Of a stretch of 64,000 bases of DNA, positions 1 through 8,012 are shown piece by piece. Origin of the DNA: Roseihalotalea indica. Lineage in GTDB: Bacteria > Bacteroidota > Bacteroidia > Cytophagales > Cyclobacteriaceae. Positions within the stretch are counted from its first letter, which is position 1. Every line of letters begins with the position of its first letter. The translations under genes and the position numbers were made by a program. The stretch lies in contig NZ_JAINFL010000005.1 of the NCBI RefSeq assembly GCF_022458895.1, positions 62,001 to 126,000 of the forward strand, written 5' to 3'. Under the pieces are notes generated by a model that saw nothing but the letters and a program-made list of their open reading frames with translations, was not told the origin of the DNA and searched no databases.

Positions 1-210
1 CTCCAGGCCGGGAGGGTAGGCTAGAATGACTCGATCGCCGGAGTTGGTCAAATCACTCAATTTCCGAGCTAACTGACTGCTTTTTTGGATTAACTCCTGG
101 AAAGTAATCGATTGCTCCTGCGTTTCGCCATCTACCATAAAGATATAGGCGATTTTTTCGGGATGATTGCTAAGATGCTGTTCGGCGACGCGATGAAATG
201 GAAGATGCAT
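1..210 (-). CDS. Fatty acyl-AMP ligase-like AMP-binding enzyme, N-terminal fragment
   Basis: Only the first 70 codons are inside the window; the gene runs off the left edge. The peptide begins MHLPFHRVAEQHLSNHPEK and continues with an ITFQEL segment and a GDRVILAYPPGLE segment. That pattern matches the start of long-chain fatty acyl-AMP ligases (FAAL) and the AMP-binding domains of PKS/NRPS loading modules, which adenylate a fatty acid and pass it to an acyl carrier protein. FAAL-type enzymes typically carry a YPPGLEF stretch where acyl-CoA synthetases have other residues. The start is the ATG at 208-210. The product class is inferred from a short N-terminus, so the rest of the protein (stand-alone ligase or megasynthase) cannot be judged. 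Confidence 0.7.
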   Translation of the reverse strand, partial: MHLPFHRVAEQHLSNHPEKIAYIFMVDGETQEQSITFQELIQKSSQLARKLSDLTNSGDRVILAYPPGLE

Positions 211-402
211 AAGTGAGTAACAGGTTTAAAGTAAATTTCTCTTTGAATAGCAGTAGGCGTGGCTAGAAAATTGCCTTCTCACTGCCTGTCATCTGGAAGG
301 TTGTCACAATTTGTCAGTTGACGATCAAATACTCAATTACGCTCATTACAAAAGTTAGTATAAAGGGAGCCGCAGGAAGTAACCTGCCTCTGGAAAAATT
401 TT

Positions 403-621
403 TCATTTTCTGCTTACCGAGAAGTTAGAGACTTTCTTCATTAACTGTTCAATAGAAAGATCTACCTCTTCCATAAGTATCAGTACTTGCTTTAATTTGT
501 TCATCCGGTACAGTAATGTGAAACGTTCCGCTGCCGGGGCTTCGGCTACAGCTTTAGCTAGTGTTTGTAATTCTGACTGATAGAAGCGGATCATGCGTTG
601 CATATCTGGAGTGCTTTCCAT
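403..621 (-). CDS. Small hypothetical helical protein
   Basis: This encodes 72 residues, charged and probably all alpha-helical, with a hydrophobic LYRMNKLKQVLILMEEV stretch that could form an amphipathic helix. It has no signal peptide, transmembrane segment or motif I recognise. It lies on the same strand as, and 192 bp before, the FAAL-like gene, so it could share its transcript. Composition looks like coding sequence and nothing on the other strand competes, but there is no clear ribosome site. Confidence 0.45.
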   Translation of the reverse strand: MESTPDMQRMIRFYQSELQTLAKAVAEAPAAERFTLLYRMNKLKQVLILMEEVDLSIEQLMKKVSNFSVSRK

Positions 622-906
622 ACGTGATTCATTAGAGGTGGGGCAAAGGAATATCGCAGCAGGGAAAGAACTGTCTTATGCAGTAGTAACCTGGGCCCAC
701 CTGCTTGTAACCCCGGTGCGTTGGTTCTCTGACTAATTATAGGAGGTTAGCCATTTTCTGAAGGGTTAGTGATTACATATTGGATAACAGAGGTTACCAA
801 AATAGCCATCGAAGCATTTTCGTTGAATAATATTGTTTTACTGATGCAAGAGGCAATAAGAAGAAGAGTTGTCACTTTGTCGGCATGCTTTGCCCTTTCA
901 GTACAT
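622..906. other. Intergenic stretch, nothing recognised
   Basis: No convincing gene, RNA or promoter was seen between the small ORF and the terminator of the sugar isomerase gene. A 63-codon plus-strand ORF begins at 769 but runs across the terminator hairpin at 911-938 and looks random. Confidence 0.5.
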
Positions 907-938
907 AAAAGTAGGAACACCATCAATGATGTTCCTAC
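907..938 (-). terminator. Rho-independent terminator of the sugar isomerase gene
   Basis: GTAGGAACA at 911-919 is the exact reverse complement of TGTTCCTAC at 930-938, with a 10-nt loop. Read on the minus strand the stem is followed by TTTTATG, a short U tract. It begins about 10 bp after the stop codon of the minus-strand gene at 949-2085. Confidence 0.75.
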
Positions 939-948
939 GAAATATTTA

Positions 949-2085
949 TCAGGAACTTAGTTCATCCATTGTTACAACCGGAATATCCTGATTAGCAACG
1001 GATTGGAGGGATTTCCAATTCTCTTGGTTAAACTGATAACCCTGTTCGGTAAGAGGCCAGAGCATGGGAGCAAGAAATAAAATAGTAGCCCGGTAGCCTT
1101 GTTCAGTAGCTCCCATATTGCCGGTAGCCTTTGAGAGCGCTGCTTCGTTTTCAATCTCAAACGGCCCATCAAAACCACGTTCCATCAGTATGTTTACAAA
1201 TGCGCGCCAGTCCATGCTATCAGAACCACCAAAGCCGGGTAGCATGGCCTCGTAATTATGCCGGTCCCACTCACTACTGGGCTGGGGCATGCCGGTTTGC
1301 CGGGCTAATGAAGCATCAATCTGTTGTACCGGGTACATGCCGCCCCAGTACGTTCGCGCCTTGTTATGCAAATTGCGCGTTGCTTTCACATGAATACGCT
1401 TAATGCGGGCCATATCCGTTTCTTTAATGACTTCCACGGGGTCAGTGTGTTGCCATACGTCGTGCGACGGATCGTAGATTTCGCCGTGAGCCGAGCTGGG
1501 AATGAGTTCGTACATCAGCTTGCGAGCGGCCAGTACCCCGGTAAGGTTATTAAACGTTTGGGTATACCCGGCCGAGCGCCAGCCTTCCATCGGGCAGTTC
1601 TCGTAGATAACCGTTACTCCCAGATCTTCAGCGTATTTGATGATGGGCGTAAAGATTTTCTGATACTCATCCAGGTTTTTCTGAAATCCATTTTCCTGAT
1701 TGCCCAACTCGTGATTGTAGCCGACAAACGTGCCAACTGTTACGTCATTTTCATTGCCGCCCAGCAAATGGGCAATGCGGATTAGCCGGAGTAAATGGTT
1801 CTGGTTATGAACCCGCTGGGCCTGATCACCCCCAATACAGTTTTCAAAGGCGCCAATAGACAGGTGTAGCTTAGCCTCATTGCATTGTTCCAGAATTCGT
1901 TTGGCGTTATCCAGCGAAAAGTCTTCGTAATCGAGGTGGGTGGCTACATGGTCGTTGCGGTCTCCATCGCGGCGGAATACGCAGAGGTCAACGCCCTGGG
2001 CACCTAGTTGCCGGGTTTTTTCTAGTACTTCTGAGGTAGATAAAGCGTCAAAAGCTGAGCTCATGACCCATATTTGATTATTCAT
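949..2085 (-). CDS. Sugar phosphate isomerase/epimerase (AP endonuclease 2-like TIM barrel)
   Basis: This 378-residue protein has the xylose isomerase-like TIM-barrel fold (AP_endonuc_2). Typical stretches are VTVIYENCPMEGW, with the barrel glutamate, GEIYDPSHDVWQ, RIKRIHVKATR and PFEIENEAAL, which supply the usual Glu, Asp/His, His and Glu metal ligands. There is no signal peptide, so it is probably cytoplasmic. In Bacteroidota such proteins often sit with Gfo/Idh/MocA oxidoreductases in sugar or inositol breakdown, but none is adjacent here, so the substrate is unknown. It is transcribed alone and ends at a hairpin terminator. Length is somewhat above the usual 260-300, because of insertions around residues 60-120 and 280-300. 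Confidence 0.85.
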   Translation of the reverse strand: MNNQIWVMSSAFDALSTSEVLEKTRQLGAQGVDLCVFRRDGDRNDHVATHLDYEDFSLDNAKRILEQCNEAKLHLSIGAFENCIGGDQAQRVHNQNHLLRLIRIAHLLGGNENDVTVGTFVGYNHELGNQENGFQKNLDEYQKIFTPIIKYAEDLGVTVIYENCPMEGWRSAGYTQTFNNLTGVLAARKLMYELIPSSAHGEIYDPSHDVWQHTDPVEVIKETDMARIKRIHVKATRNLHNKARTYWGGMYPVQQIDASLARQTGMPQPSSEWDRHNYEAMLPGFGGSDSMDWRAFVNILMERGFDGPFEIENEAALSKATGNMGATEQGYRATILFLAPMLWPLTEQGYQFNQENWKSLQSVANQDIPVVTMDELSS

Positions 2086-2237
2086 AGTCCTGCGGTTTAG
2101 GTTTGCGGTAAGTTGTCTATTTTCGACACAATACGCAAGCGGCTACAGAAGTATGGTTTACTATTGCCTGGGTCCAGCGTTGTTGCTTGGTTACGAGAGA
2201 AGAAAGTGCTTTAAAAAATCATTCGGGTATTATTTAG

Positions 2238-2380
2238 TAGAGTTTATTCCGATCATGAGGTAGAAAGCCATTTTCTATCCCAAGTTTTATGAGTATTACC
2301 GGAGGCGGTCAGCAGGAGGCGGGTTCTTGTATAGCCACTCGCCTCCTGCTTCCTGGTATGTCATTGAAAGAGATCAGAAT
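2238..2380. repeat. Dispersed intergenic repeat, copy A
   Basis: This stretch aligns with 33754-33905. Shared blocks are TAGAGTTTATT, CGATCAT, CCATTTTCTAT, CGGAGG-GGTCAG and TTTCCTGGTA-like words in the same order and at similar spacing. Inside copy A, AGCAGGAGGCG (2311-2321) and CGCCTCCTGCT (2340-2350) form a perfect 11-bp stem with an 18-nt loop; copy B keeps the position but a weaker stem. Both copies lie downstream of a gene end. There is no U tract, so it is not an ordinary terminator. Confidence 0.6.
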
Positions 2381-2417
2381 AACCACTATTTGGGAGAGTG
2401 ATAGTAATCAGAGAATG

Positions 2418-4472
2418 TTAAGCTTCAGGAACGGGTTTCAGCACAGGGGCAGTGGGCACATATACGGTAAATGTAGTGCCTTCCCCGTACTCAGATTCTA
2501 CCTCAATTCTCCCATCTAATTTCTCTAGTGTTTCTTTTACCAGATACAGGCCCAGCCCTGAGCCGGATTTGCGGTCGGTACCCCGGTAAAACATATCAAA
2601 GATATGAGGTAGGTGTTCTTCCTGTATGCCAATACCATTATCCTGCACCTGCATGCAGACTTCCGCTTCATTGGCCGTAATTGTGATGCGGGCGAAGGGA
2701 TGGTCGCGCCGTACAAAGCTGTACTTGAGAGCGTTAGAAACCAAATTGTTCAGAATGATTTTCATCCGCCGATGATCCGAATAGAAAGACTGCTGCTGGG
2801 TCACTTGGGTATAGATGTGTACCAACTCAAACTCAGCTCCGTATTTCTGAGAGTCCAGGATATCCGATAATAACTGTTCAAAATTAATTTCATTGACTTC
2901 GGTATCGGTACGGGAATTTTTTGAGAGCAGGATAATATCCTGAATAAAAGCATCCAGTTTCTGAAGGTTACGGTTGATGATCGTGGCATATTCTTTCTGT
3001 TGCTGCGGGCTTTCCTCTAACTGAAGCAAAGACAGTAAACCCATAGCCGATGTAAGTGGTGCCCTTAGGTCGTGTGAGACGCTGTAGGCAAAATGGTCTA
3101 GCTCAGCATTGATCTTTCTTAGGTGCTGGTTCTGCTTCTCCAGTTTTTCTTCATACTTTCTTTTATCAGTTACATCCAGAATTACACCCTGAAAGATGCG
3201 GCTGTCTTTCAGGTCCAAAATGGTGCCGTGCTCTTCTACCCAGCGATATGCTCCTTCACGGTGTTTTAGCCGATAGGTAAAGCAATAATGACTTTTTTTC
3301 TGCTTGGCTTCCAGGTATGCCTGGCGAACACTTTTCCGGTCCTTTGGGTGAACCAACTGCTCTATATCCATCCTTCCTTCCAAAAAGTCTTTGGTTGGGT
3401 ATCCGGTTAGTTTTTCTACCTGATCGTTAATATACACGCAATGGCAGGCTGGTTTTTTGGCCGCAATATATACCACGCCCGGAATATTACTGGCCAGGGC
3501 TTTGAATTGTTGTTCCTGTTCTTGGGCTTGCTGTAATGCTTTGCGCAGATCAGTTATATTATGAACATAAAAGGTAATGCCAATCACCTGTTTGTTAGCG
3601 TCAAAAATGGGGTTGAAAGACGTTCGGATACAAATATCACCGAAACGGAAGGGGTAGTTAATTTCTGCGGTTAGCTTTTCGCCCAGCAATGCCCGCTCCT
3701 GGTATTGATACCACTTTGTCAGGAAATCCTGAGGGTTTGCTGTATCCCGGAATGCTCGCATAAAATTTTCCTGGGTAACCTGTTCTTCCAATTTCTGACC
3801 CGGCCGGATTTCGGTTTTATAGAGTCGGCGAATGGCCATGTAAAAAGCCGAGTTTCCCAGCATGAGCCGGTTCTCAGCATCGATAGACCATATGGCATCG
3901 TCAATATTCTCAATCAGCGATTCTAACTGAGATTTTTGATACTGAGCTTCATTAAGCGCTTTTTTCTGATCAGTAATATTTTGTAATACAGATAGCACCT
4001 GGGTAACTTCTCCATGCTCCGAAGCCAAGGGTATAACGCAAATCAGGTACGTATTTGATAGGAATGTTATTTCAAGCTCGCCACTTTCTCCTCTTAAGGC
4101 TGCACTAAATGCAATGTATAATTTTTCTCTAGTTTCAGGGTGAATGGGTAATACTCCAATAGGTTTTCCGATGAAATCTACCGGGCTTTTCCCTATTTTA
4201 TCCAGCTCTTTACCGGCGATAAACTGATAACGGCCATTACGGTCTATAATGGCTACGGTGCCATTAGGAAAATTTTCTGCTATCTGCTCGTAAAGTGCTA
4301 TCTGGTCGGTAGGGGGGAGGGTTGTGTTTGGCTTTTTTTCTGGCTGGTCTGTATTTTGAAGTGAATGACTTGTTATGGAACTGCTTCCTTCTGACTGCGA
4401 TAATAACAGCGCAATTAATTCTTTTTTAGAGAGCTTTTCGAGCTCATTCTTAGAATGTGGGCGTGTAATCAT
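2418..4472 (-). CDS. PAS domain sensor histidine kinase
   Basis: This is a 684-residue soluble hybrid of PAS sensor domains and a histidine kinase. Residues about 60-165, 180-310 and 320-440 look like three PAS/PAC modules; the third has the RLKHREGAYRWVEE and VILDVTDKRKYEE PAC signature. A short coiled coil leads to the HisKA domain with SVSHDLRAPL, His467 being the expected phosphorylation site. The ATPase domain follows, with N box NLVSNALKYS (about 576-585), DNGIGI (611-616) and GSGLGLYLVKE (637-647). No transmembrane helix or receiver domain is present, so it should sense a cytoplasmic signal (redox, gas or ligand unknown). No response regulator is adjacent, so it is an orphan kinase. 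Confidence 0.92.
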   Translation of the reverse strand: MITRPHSKNELEKLSKKELIALLLSQSEGSSSITSHSLQNTDQPEKKPNTTLPPTDQIALYEQIAENFPNGTVAIIDRNGRYQFIAGKELDKIGKSPVDFIGKPIGVLPIHPETREKLYIAFSAALRGESGELEITFLSNTYLICVIPLASEHGEVTQVLSVLQNITDQKKALNEAQYQKSQLESLIENIDDAIWSIDAENRLMLGNSAFYMAIRRLYKTEIRPGQKLEEQVTQENFMRAFRDTANPQDFLTKWYQYQERALLGEKLTAEINYPFRFGDICIRTSFNPIFDANKQVIGITFYVHNITDLRKALQQAQEQEQQFKALASNIPGVVYIAAKKPACHCVYINDQVEKLTGYPTKDFLEGRMDIEQLVHPKDRKSVRQAYLEAKQKKSHYCFTYRLKHREGAYRWVEEHGTILDLKDSRIFQGVILDVTDKRKYEEKLEKQNQHLRKINAELDHFAYSVSHDLRAPLTSAMGLLSLLQLEESPQQQKEYATIINRNLQKLDAFIQDIILLSKNSRTDTEVNEINFEQLLSDILDSQKYGAEFELVHIYTQVTQQQSFYSDHRRMKIILNNLVSNALKYSFVRRDHPFARITITANEAEVCMQVQDNGIGIQEEHLPHIFDMFYRGTDRKSGSGLGLYLVKETLEKLDGRIEVESEYGEGTTFTVYVPTAPVLKPVPEA

Positions 4473-4862
4473 GGTACAGGTTGGTTACTATGGGGTAACA
4501 GATCGGTTGCGTAATGTGGATGCATAACCATGAAAACTTGTGGATAGGGGGAATATAAATAAAAAAAGTAAATATACCCATTAAATTTAGTGGTAACCCT
4601 CTATAAGAAATGGGCTAGGGGATTTATGCAGAATGAAAATCAGGCAATTGAGGAGGGTGAGTTTTAGAAGATACACTACCGTAATGAGGTGATTTTAAGC
4701 TGAAGGCAGGATTTGACAGCTTGTTTACAACATCGACAGAAACATCTTGGGTGATGTTACAATGAAGTATTTAGCAAAGGGCGGATCAGTAATAAATAGA
4801 CAAGGGCAGGCCATTAGCATAAGGTATGGATAATAACCTGCCGCTGTCTAATCAGAAACTTA
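4473..4862. other. Intergenic stretch upstream of the PAS kinase
   Basis: About 390 bp of AT-rich DNA without a convincing ORF, RNA or strong hairpin. It must contain the promoter of the kinase on the minus strand; GTATATTTAC around 4567-4576 (minus strand) is only a partial match to TAnnTTTG. Confidence 0.4.
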
Positions 4863-5327
4863 TTATTGTGCTTTCAGAGAGCGCATGATCTGGCGTACTC
4901 GTTCTTCCGGCTTTTGCTGGTCAGAAGCACCGATAGCATCAAAATCGCCGCGAAGGGCCCGGAGTACATTCCGCTCATGTGAGATTTCATTGTTGGTGCG
5001 ATAACCTTGCGCCTGAAGCTGTGAAGTTAGTACAGTGGAACGTTTCTCATTCTTTAAAAACAGAAGTCCGGCTGCCAGAACAGAAAGTAAGAGCCATCGC
5101 TTGTTGCCAGAAGCACCAAGTATTAAGCCAATAAGTGAAAGCGATACTGAGCCGACCTCAACCACTTGCTCTACCGAGGTTTCTTTCTCCAGTTGTTGTA
5201 TCCGATGCTCTATAAACTGCGGGTGGTGCGCATAGTATAGTAATCGGCGATTAATCTGCTTATCATATTTAGGATTGACGGTTTCAGTGTCAGCGATTCC
5301 GTTCTCAGCAATGTGCGTCTCTTCCAT
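4863..5327 (-). CDS. Hypothetical membrane protein with a DUF2892-like two-helix segment
   Basis: From the ATG at 5327 the protein has 154 residues. An earlier in-frame start at 5387 would add a hydrophobic 20-residue extension with no support. Residues about 55-95 contain two closely spaced hydrophobic helices (VGSVSLSLIGLILGASG and WLLLSVLAAGLLFL), resembling the DUF2892/YgaP-type membrane hairpin. Charged regions lie on both sides. The C-terminal 50 residues contain a basic, probably helical segment ending RQIMRSLKAQ. Function unknown; it is monocistronic as far as can be seen. Confidence 0.6.
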   Translation of the reverse strand: MEETHIAENGIADTETVNPKYDKQINRRLLYYAHHPQFIEHRIQQLEKETSVEQVVEVGSVSLSLIGLILGASGNKRWLLLSVLAAGLLFLKNEKRSTVLTSQLQAQGYRTNNEISHERNVLRALRGDFDAIGASDQQKPEERVRQIMRSLKAQ

Positions 5328-5429
5328 AACATATTCAGGGTTAGGTAAAAAAAATAGTTTACTCCAAATAACGAAGCAAAGTAACAACGGTTTATCCGTA
5401 GATTCAATGAAAAAGGGAGGAATGTTGGA

Positions 5430-5617
5430 GTAAGGGAGGAGGTTGGTGGTAGTTGGCAGGAGGCGGGATGCAGTTGGCGGTTTATAAAAGGGGAAAGTTG
5501 CAGATACTGTAAGAGAAACTTTAAACCTGAAACTTATAATCTGCTATCTATTATTGATATTAACCGCCAACCGCCAACCGCCAACCGCCAACCGCCAACC
5601 GCCAACCGCCAACCGCC
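5430..5617. repeat. Hairpin element with AACCGCC heptamer array (8 units)
   Basis: Eight perfect, uninterrupted copies of AACCGCC run from 5562 to 5617, ending 7 bp before the stop codon of the esterase gene on the minus strand. A G-rich left arm at 5440-5482 contains TTGGCGGTT (5474-5482), exactly complementary to the first array units. Between the arms, GCAGAT and ATCTGC form a smaller inverted repeat and GAAACTT occurs twice. The element therefore folds as a large hairpin with a variable-length right arm. Related elements occur at 7399, 13150, 15490, 20652, 41016 and 55749. Confidence 0.8.
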
Positions 5618-5624
5618 ACAGTCC

Positions 5625-7358
5625 TTAATACCTCCAACTTGTCAGATCAGCTCCTTGAGGGGCAGCTTCGCGGATGCGCTCCATAATTTTGGGTACATAC
5701 ATGGTGTTGTAGCGCAGCCGGGAGATGGCGTTGGGTTGTTCGGGATCGCCGTTCCAGCAGTGTTCAGCTCCATCACCGTAGGCTACTTCTCCGTCGTAGT
5801 GCGGGTTCTCGGTGTTCACCAGGAACTCCTCCATCAGCATCACGGCATTGTTCAGGTAGTAGTTATCCATATCGCCACAGTAGATGTGGATTTTGCCTTG
5901 CAGGTCGGGGCCTAGTTTGTTCCAGTCGCGCTCCAGAATGTAGCGGAGGTCGTAGTTCTCCTGCCAGTATTCGGCTACGCTGGGGTCAATGGTACCGGTG
6001 AGTTTATCCCAGATGGGTTTGGGGTAGCCGTCGTCGCCAGTGGGGGAGTATACCGCCTGCCAGATGTCCCACTGCTGACCAGAGCGGCTGTGGGTACCCA
6101 ATGCCAGCTCCCGGTGGTTCATATCTTCCAGCGTAGCACTCACGTGGCCCAGATAGTTGCGGTGACCGGGGCGAAGGGTTTTTTTGAATTTGCTGGGTAG
6201 GTAGTAGGCGTTGGTATCCTGGTAGATATCTACCACAGTATAGGCGCGGAAGTCGATCGGGTCGGGGCAGGCGGCGAAGCATCCGTTGTACTCTTCAGGA
6301 TACATCACCTGCGCGGCGAGAGCCTCCCAGCCTCCGGTAGAGCCACCGTATAGAAAACGTGCCCAGCCTTCGCCAATGCCCCGGAACTGCTCCTCGATGT
6401 AGGGAATCAGTTCGTAGGTAATGGCATCCCCGTAGGGACCTAGGTTGGCGGAGTTCACGGCATATGAATCGTCATAATAAGGATTTTGGTGTTGTATCTC
6501 CACGATGATCATCCGGGGGAAGTCGGGGCCGGTCCAGGTCTGGTAAAAGTCATGGGCCTCCTGCTGCTGGATGCGGTTGTAACCTTCCATCTTAAAGCGC
6601 TCGCTGTAGTCGGGTTCCAGATTAGGATCAGGTGGTTCTTCCCGGAAGCCGCCGAAGGTATAGGGAAAGTGCCCGTGAAAGATACAGATCGGGTAACGGG
6701 CGTCCGGGTGATCTTCAAAACCTTCGGGTAACAAAATATTGGCCCCCAGGTACATAGGACGACCCCAGAACTCGGTGAGCCGTTCGCTCTGCATGGTAAT
6801 ATGTTTGATATAGTCAGTATCTTCTGGCTCTTCAATCGGAGGGATTTCCTGATCCAGAATGATATGGAAGGTTTCATCATCTTCGGGGTCAAACGTAATT
6901 TTCTGAGGGGTGCTGATGAGGTTGCCCGGGGAGCGGTTCCACTGTTGGCCTTCGCCCTGGTCCATTGGCAGTTTTACCGTATGCCCATTAGAGAGATTAA
7001 ACGTTTCGTACTTATGCAACAGCGCCTGCACATAATATTCACCGGCAGGAATATCGGCCATACTGCGGATGGGATAGCCAAAAAGCGTATCGCCCAACAA
7101 GGCCTCTTTACCCGGTTTCAGCCCGTTCACATCCATGCCAAACACCAGTTTAGTATCGGGGCCATCCTCAATCTGAAAGCGGGGTTCGGCTTCGTTATTA
7201 TCCGAAATAAGCACTAGCAGACGGCCATCGAGCGGTTCTTCGCTCAGCTCTTTAGGAAAAGAAACGGCAAATCTCCCCTCATCTCCGCAGGAAGAAAGGC
7301 CTAGTACAATCAGAAAGCCGCCCACAAACAGGCGAAAGGTAGCAGGTAATGATCTCAT
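5625..7358 (-). CDS. Lipoprotein esterase of the alpha/beta hydrolase (Esterase_D-like) family
   Basis: The start chosen is the ATG at 7358, giving 577 residues with a clean lipoprotein signal (MRSLPATFRLFVGGF, lipobox LSSC). The open frame continues upstream only because it crosses the intergenic hairpin repeat. Residues about 25-180 form a beta-rich N-terminal region; residues 190-560 form the esterase domain. ANILLPEGFEDHPDARYP and IFHGHFP begin the fold, YGGSTGGWEALA holds the GxSxG nucleophile, and GDGAEHCWNG near the C-terminus holds the likely catalytic His. It is probably on the cell surface or in the periplasm, cleaving an acyl or carbohydrate ester. The substrate is unknown. Confidence 0.8.
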   Translation of the reverse strand: MRSLPATFRLFVGGFLIVLGLSSCGDEGRFAVSFPKELSEEPLDGRLLVLISDNNEAEPRFQIEDGPDTKLVFGMDVNGLKPGKEALLGDTLFGYPIRSMADIPAGEYYVQALLHKYETFNLSNGHTVKLPMDQGEGQQWNRSPGNLISTPQKITFDPEDDETFHIILDQEIPPIEEPEDTDYIKHITMQSERLTEFWGRPMYLGANILLPEGFEDHPDARYPICIFHGHFPYTFGGFREEPPDPNLEPDYSERFKMEGYNRIQQQEAHDFYQTWTGPDFPRMIIVEIQHQNPYYDDSYAVNSANLGPYGDAITYELIPYIEEQFRGIGEGWARFLYGGSTGGWEALAAQVMYPEEYNGCFAACPDPIDFRAYTVVDIYQDTNAYYLPSKFKKTLRPGHRNYLGHVSATLEDMNHRELALGTHSRSGQQWDIWQAVYSPTGDDGYPKPIWDKLTGTIDPSVAEYWQENYDLRYILERDWNKLGPDLQGKIHIYCGDMDNYYLNNAVMLMEEFLVNTENPHYDGEVAYGDGAEHCWNGDPEQPNAISRLRYNTMYVPKIMERIREAAPQGADLTSWRY

Positions 7359-7398
7359 AAGATAAGCGACAGTAAAAGTTTGTATGTTGATGGTTAGT

Positions 7399-7584
7399 TG
7401 AAGGAGGCAGGTGGCAGTAGAAGGGAAGCGATTGGCTGTATGCAATGGTTGAAAGGTGGCAAGTTTCAGTTTCTTAACACTATTATAACCCTGAAACTCA
7501 TAACCTTCATCATATTCACCGCCAATCACTTCCGGCCTCCCATTTCCTACCAACCGCCTCTATCCTCCCACTTCTCCCTCCTTC
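7399..7584. repeat. Imperfect hairpin element of the G-rich/C-rich arm family
   Basis: The left arm (7399-7436) is G-rich and ends in GATTGGC (7430-7436). The right arm (7518-7584) starts with GCCAATC (7521-7527) and continues as CCTCC/CTACCAACCGCC-like degenerate units. The interior carries GTTTCAG and CTGAAAC in inverted order, recalling the interior of the element at 5430. It lies upstream of the esterase start. Confidence 0.6.
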
Positions 7585-8012
7585 ATTTAATGTTAGAACA
7601 TTTTTACTATAAAATCCAAATATACAAGCGGTAAAGCAATTAGCATGGCACATATACTAAAGATTTGGTGAGTTTACCGATATGGGCGGTTTAGGGAAAG
7701 AATAAAATAACTCTTCCTGTTTTTGCTGTTATTGTGTTAGTTTATTCATAAACATTCAGAAAATCAGGTAGTTTAAGACTGTGCTGATGACTTTAAGATT
7801 CAATTTTCAGGTTTGGGCGAATAGTAAGGAGTTGGCCAAATACTTGGATCGCGATTTTTTAGTAACAACTTTAAATAGCTAGATATGAGGGTTTTAGCAG
7901 AAAAAACGTATAATTAAATTTATTTGATTACGTGAGTGTATCTGTTAAACGGTAATAATTGCTTACTGAGGTTTGGTGAAAACCCGACTATGGATTGTGG
8001 TCTGGGTTCAGT
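7585..8012. other. AT-rich intergenic stretch before the ion channel gene
   Basis: No ORF, RNA or strong hairpin was recognised. The region should hold the promoter of the channel/DUF421 pair, but no good TTG/TAnnTTTG pair was found. Confidence 0.4.

Noticed and set aside
769..960. 63-codon plus-strand ORF
   Set aside because: It crosses the terminator at 907-938 and has no family likeness or promoter.
1324..1785. 153-codon plus-strand ORF
   Set aside because: Shadow of the sugar isomerase gene on the minus strand.
5562..5617. CRISPR array
   Set aside because: The units are 7 bp with no spacers, and no cas genes are present.
7359..7553. 65-codon N-terminal extension of the esterase
   Set aside because: It translates the hairpin repeat at 7399-7584 and lies before a clear lipoprotein signal; start at 7358 preferred.
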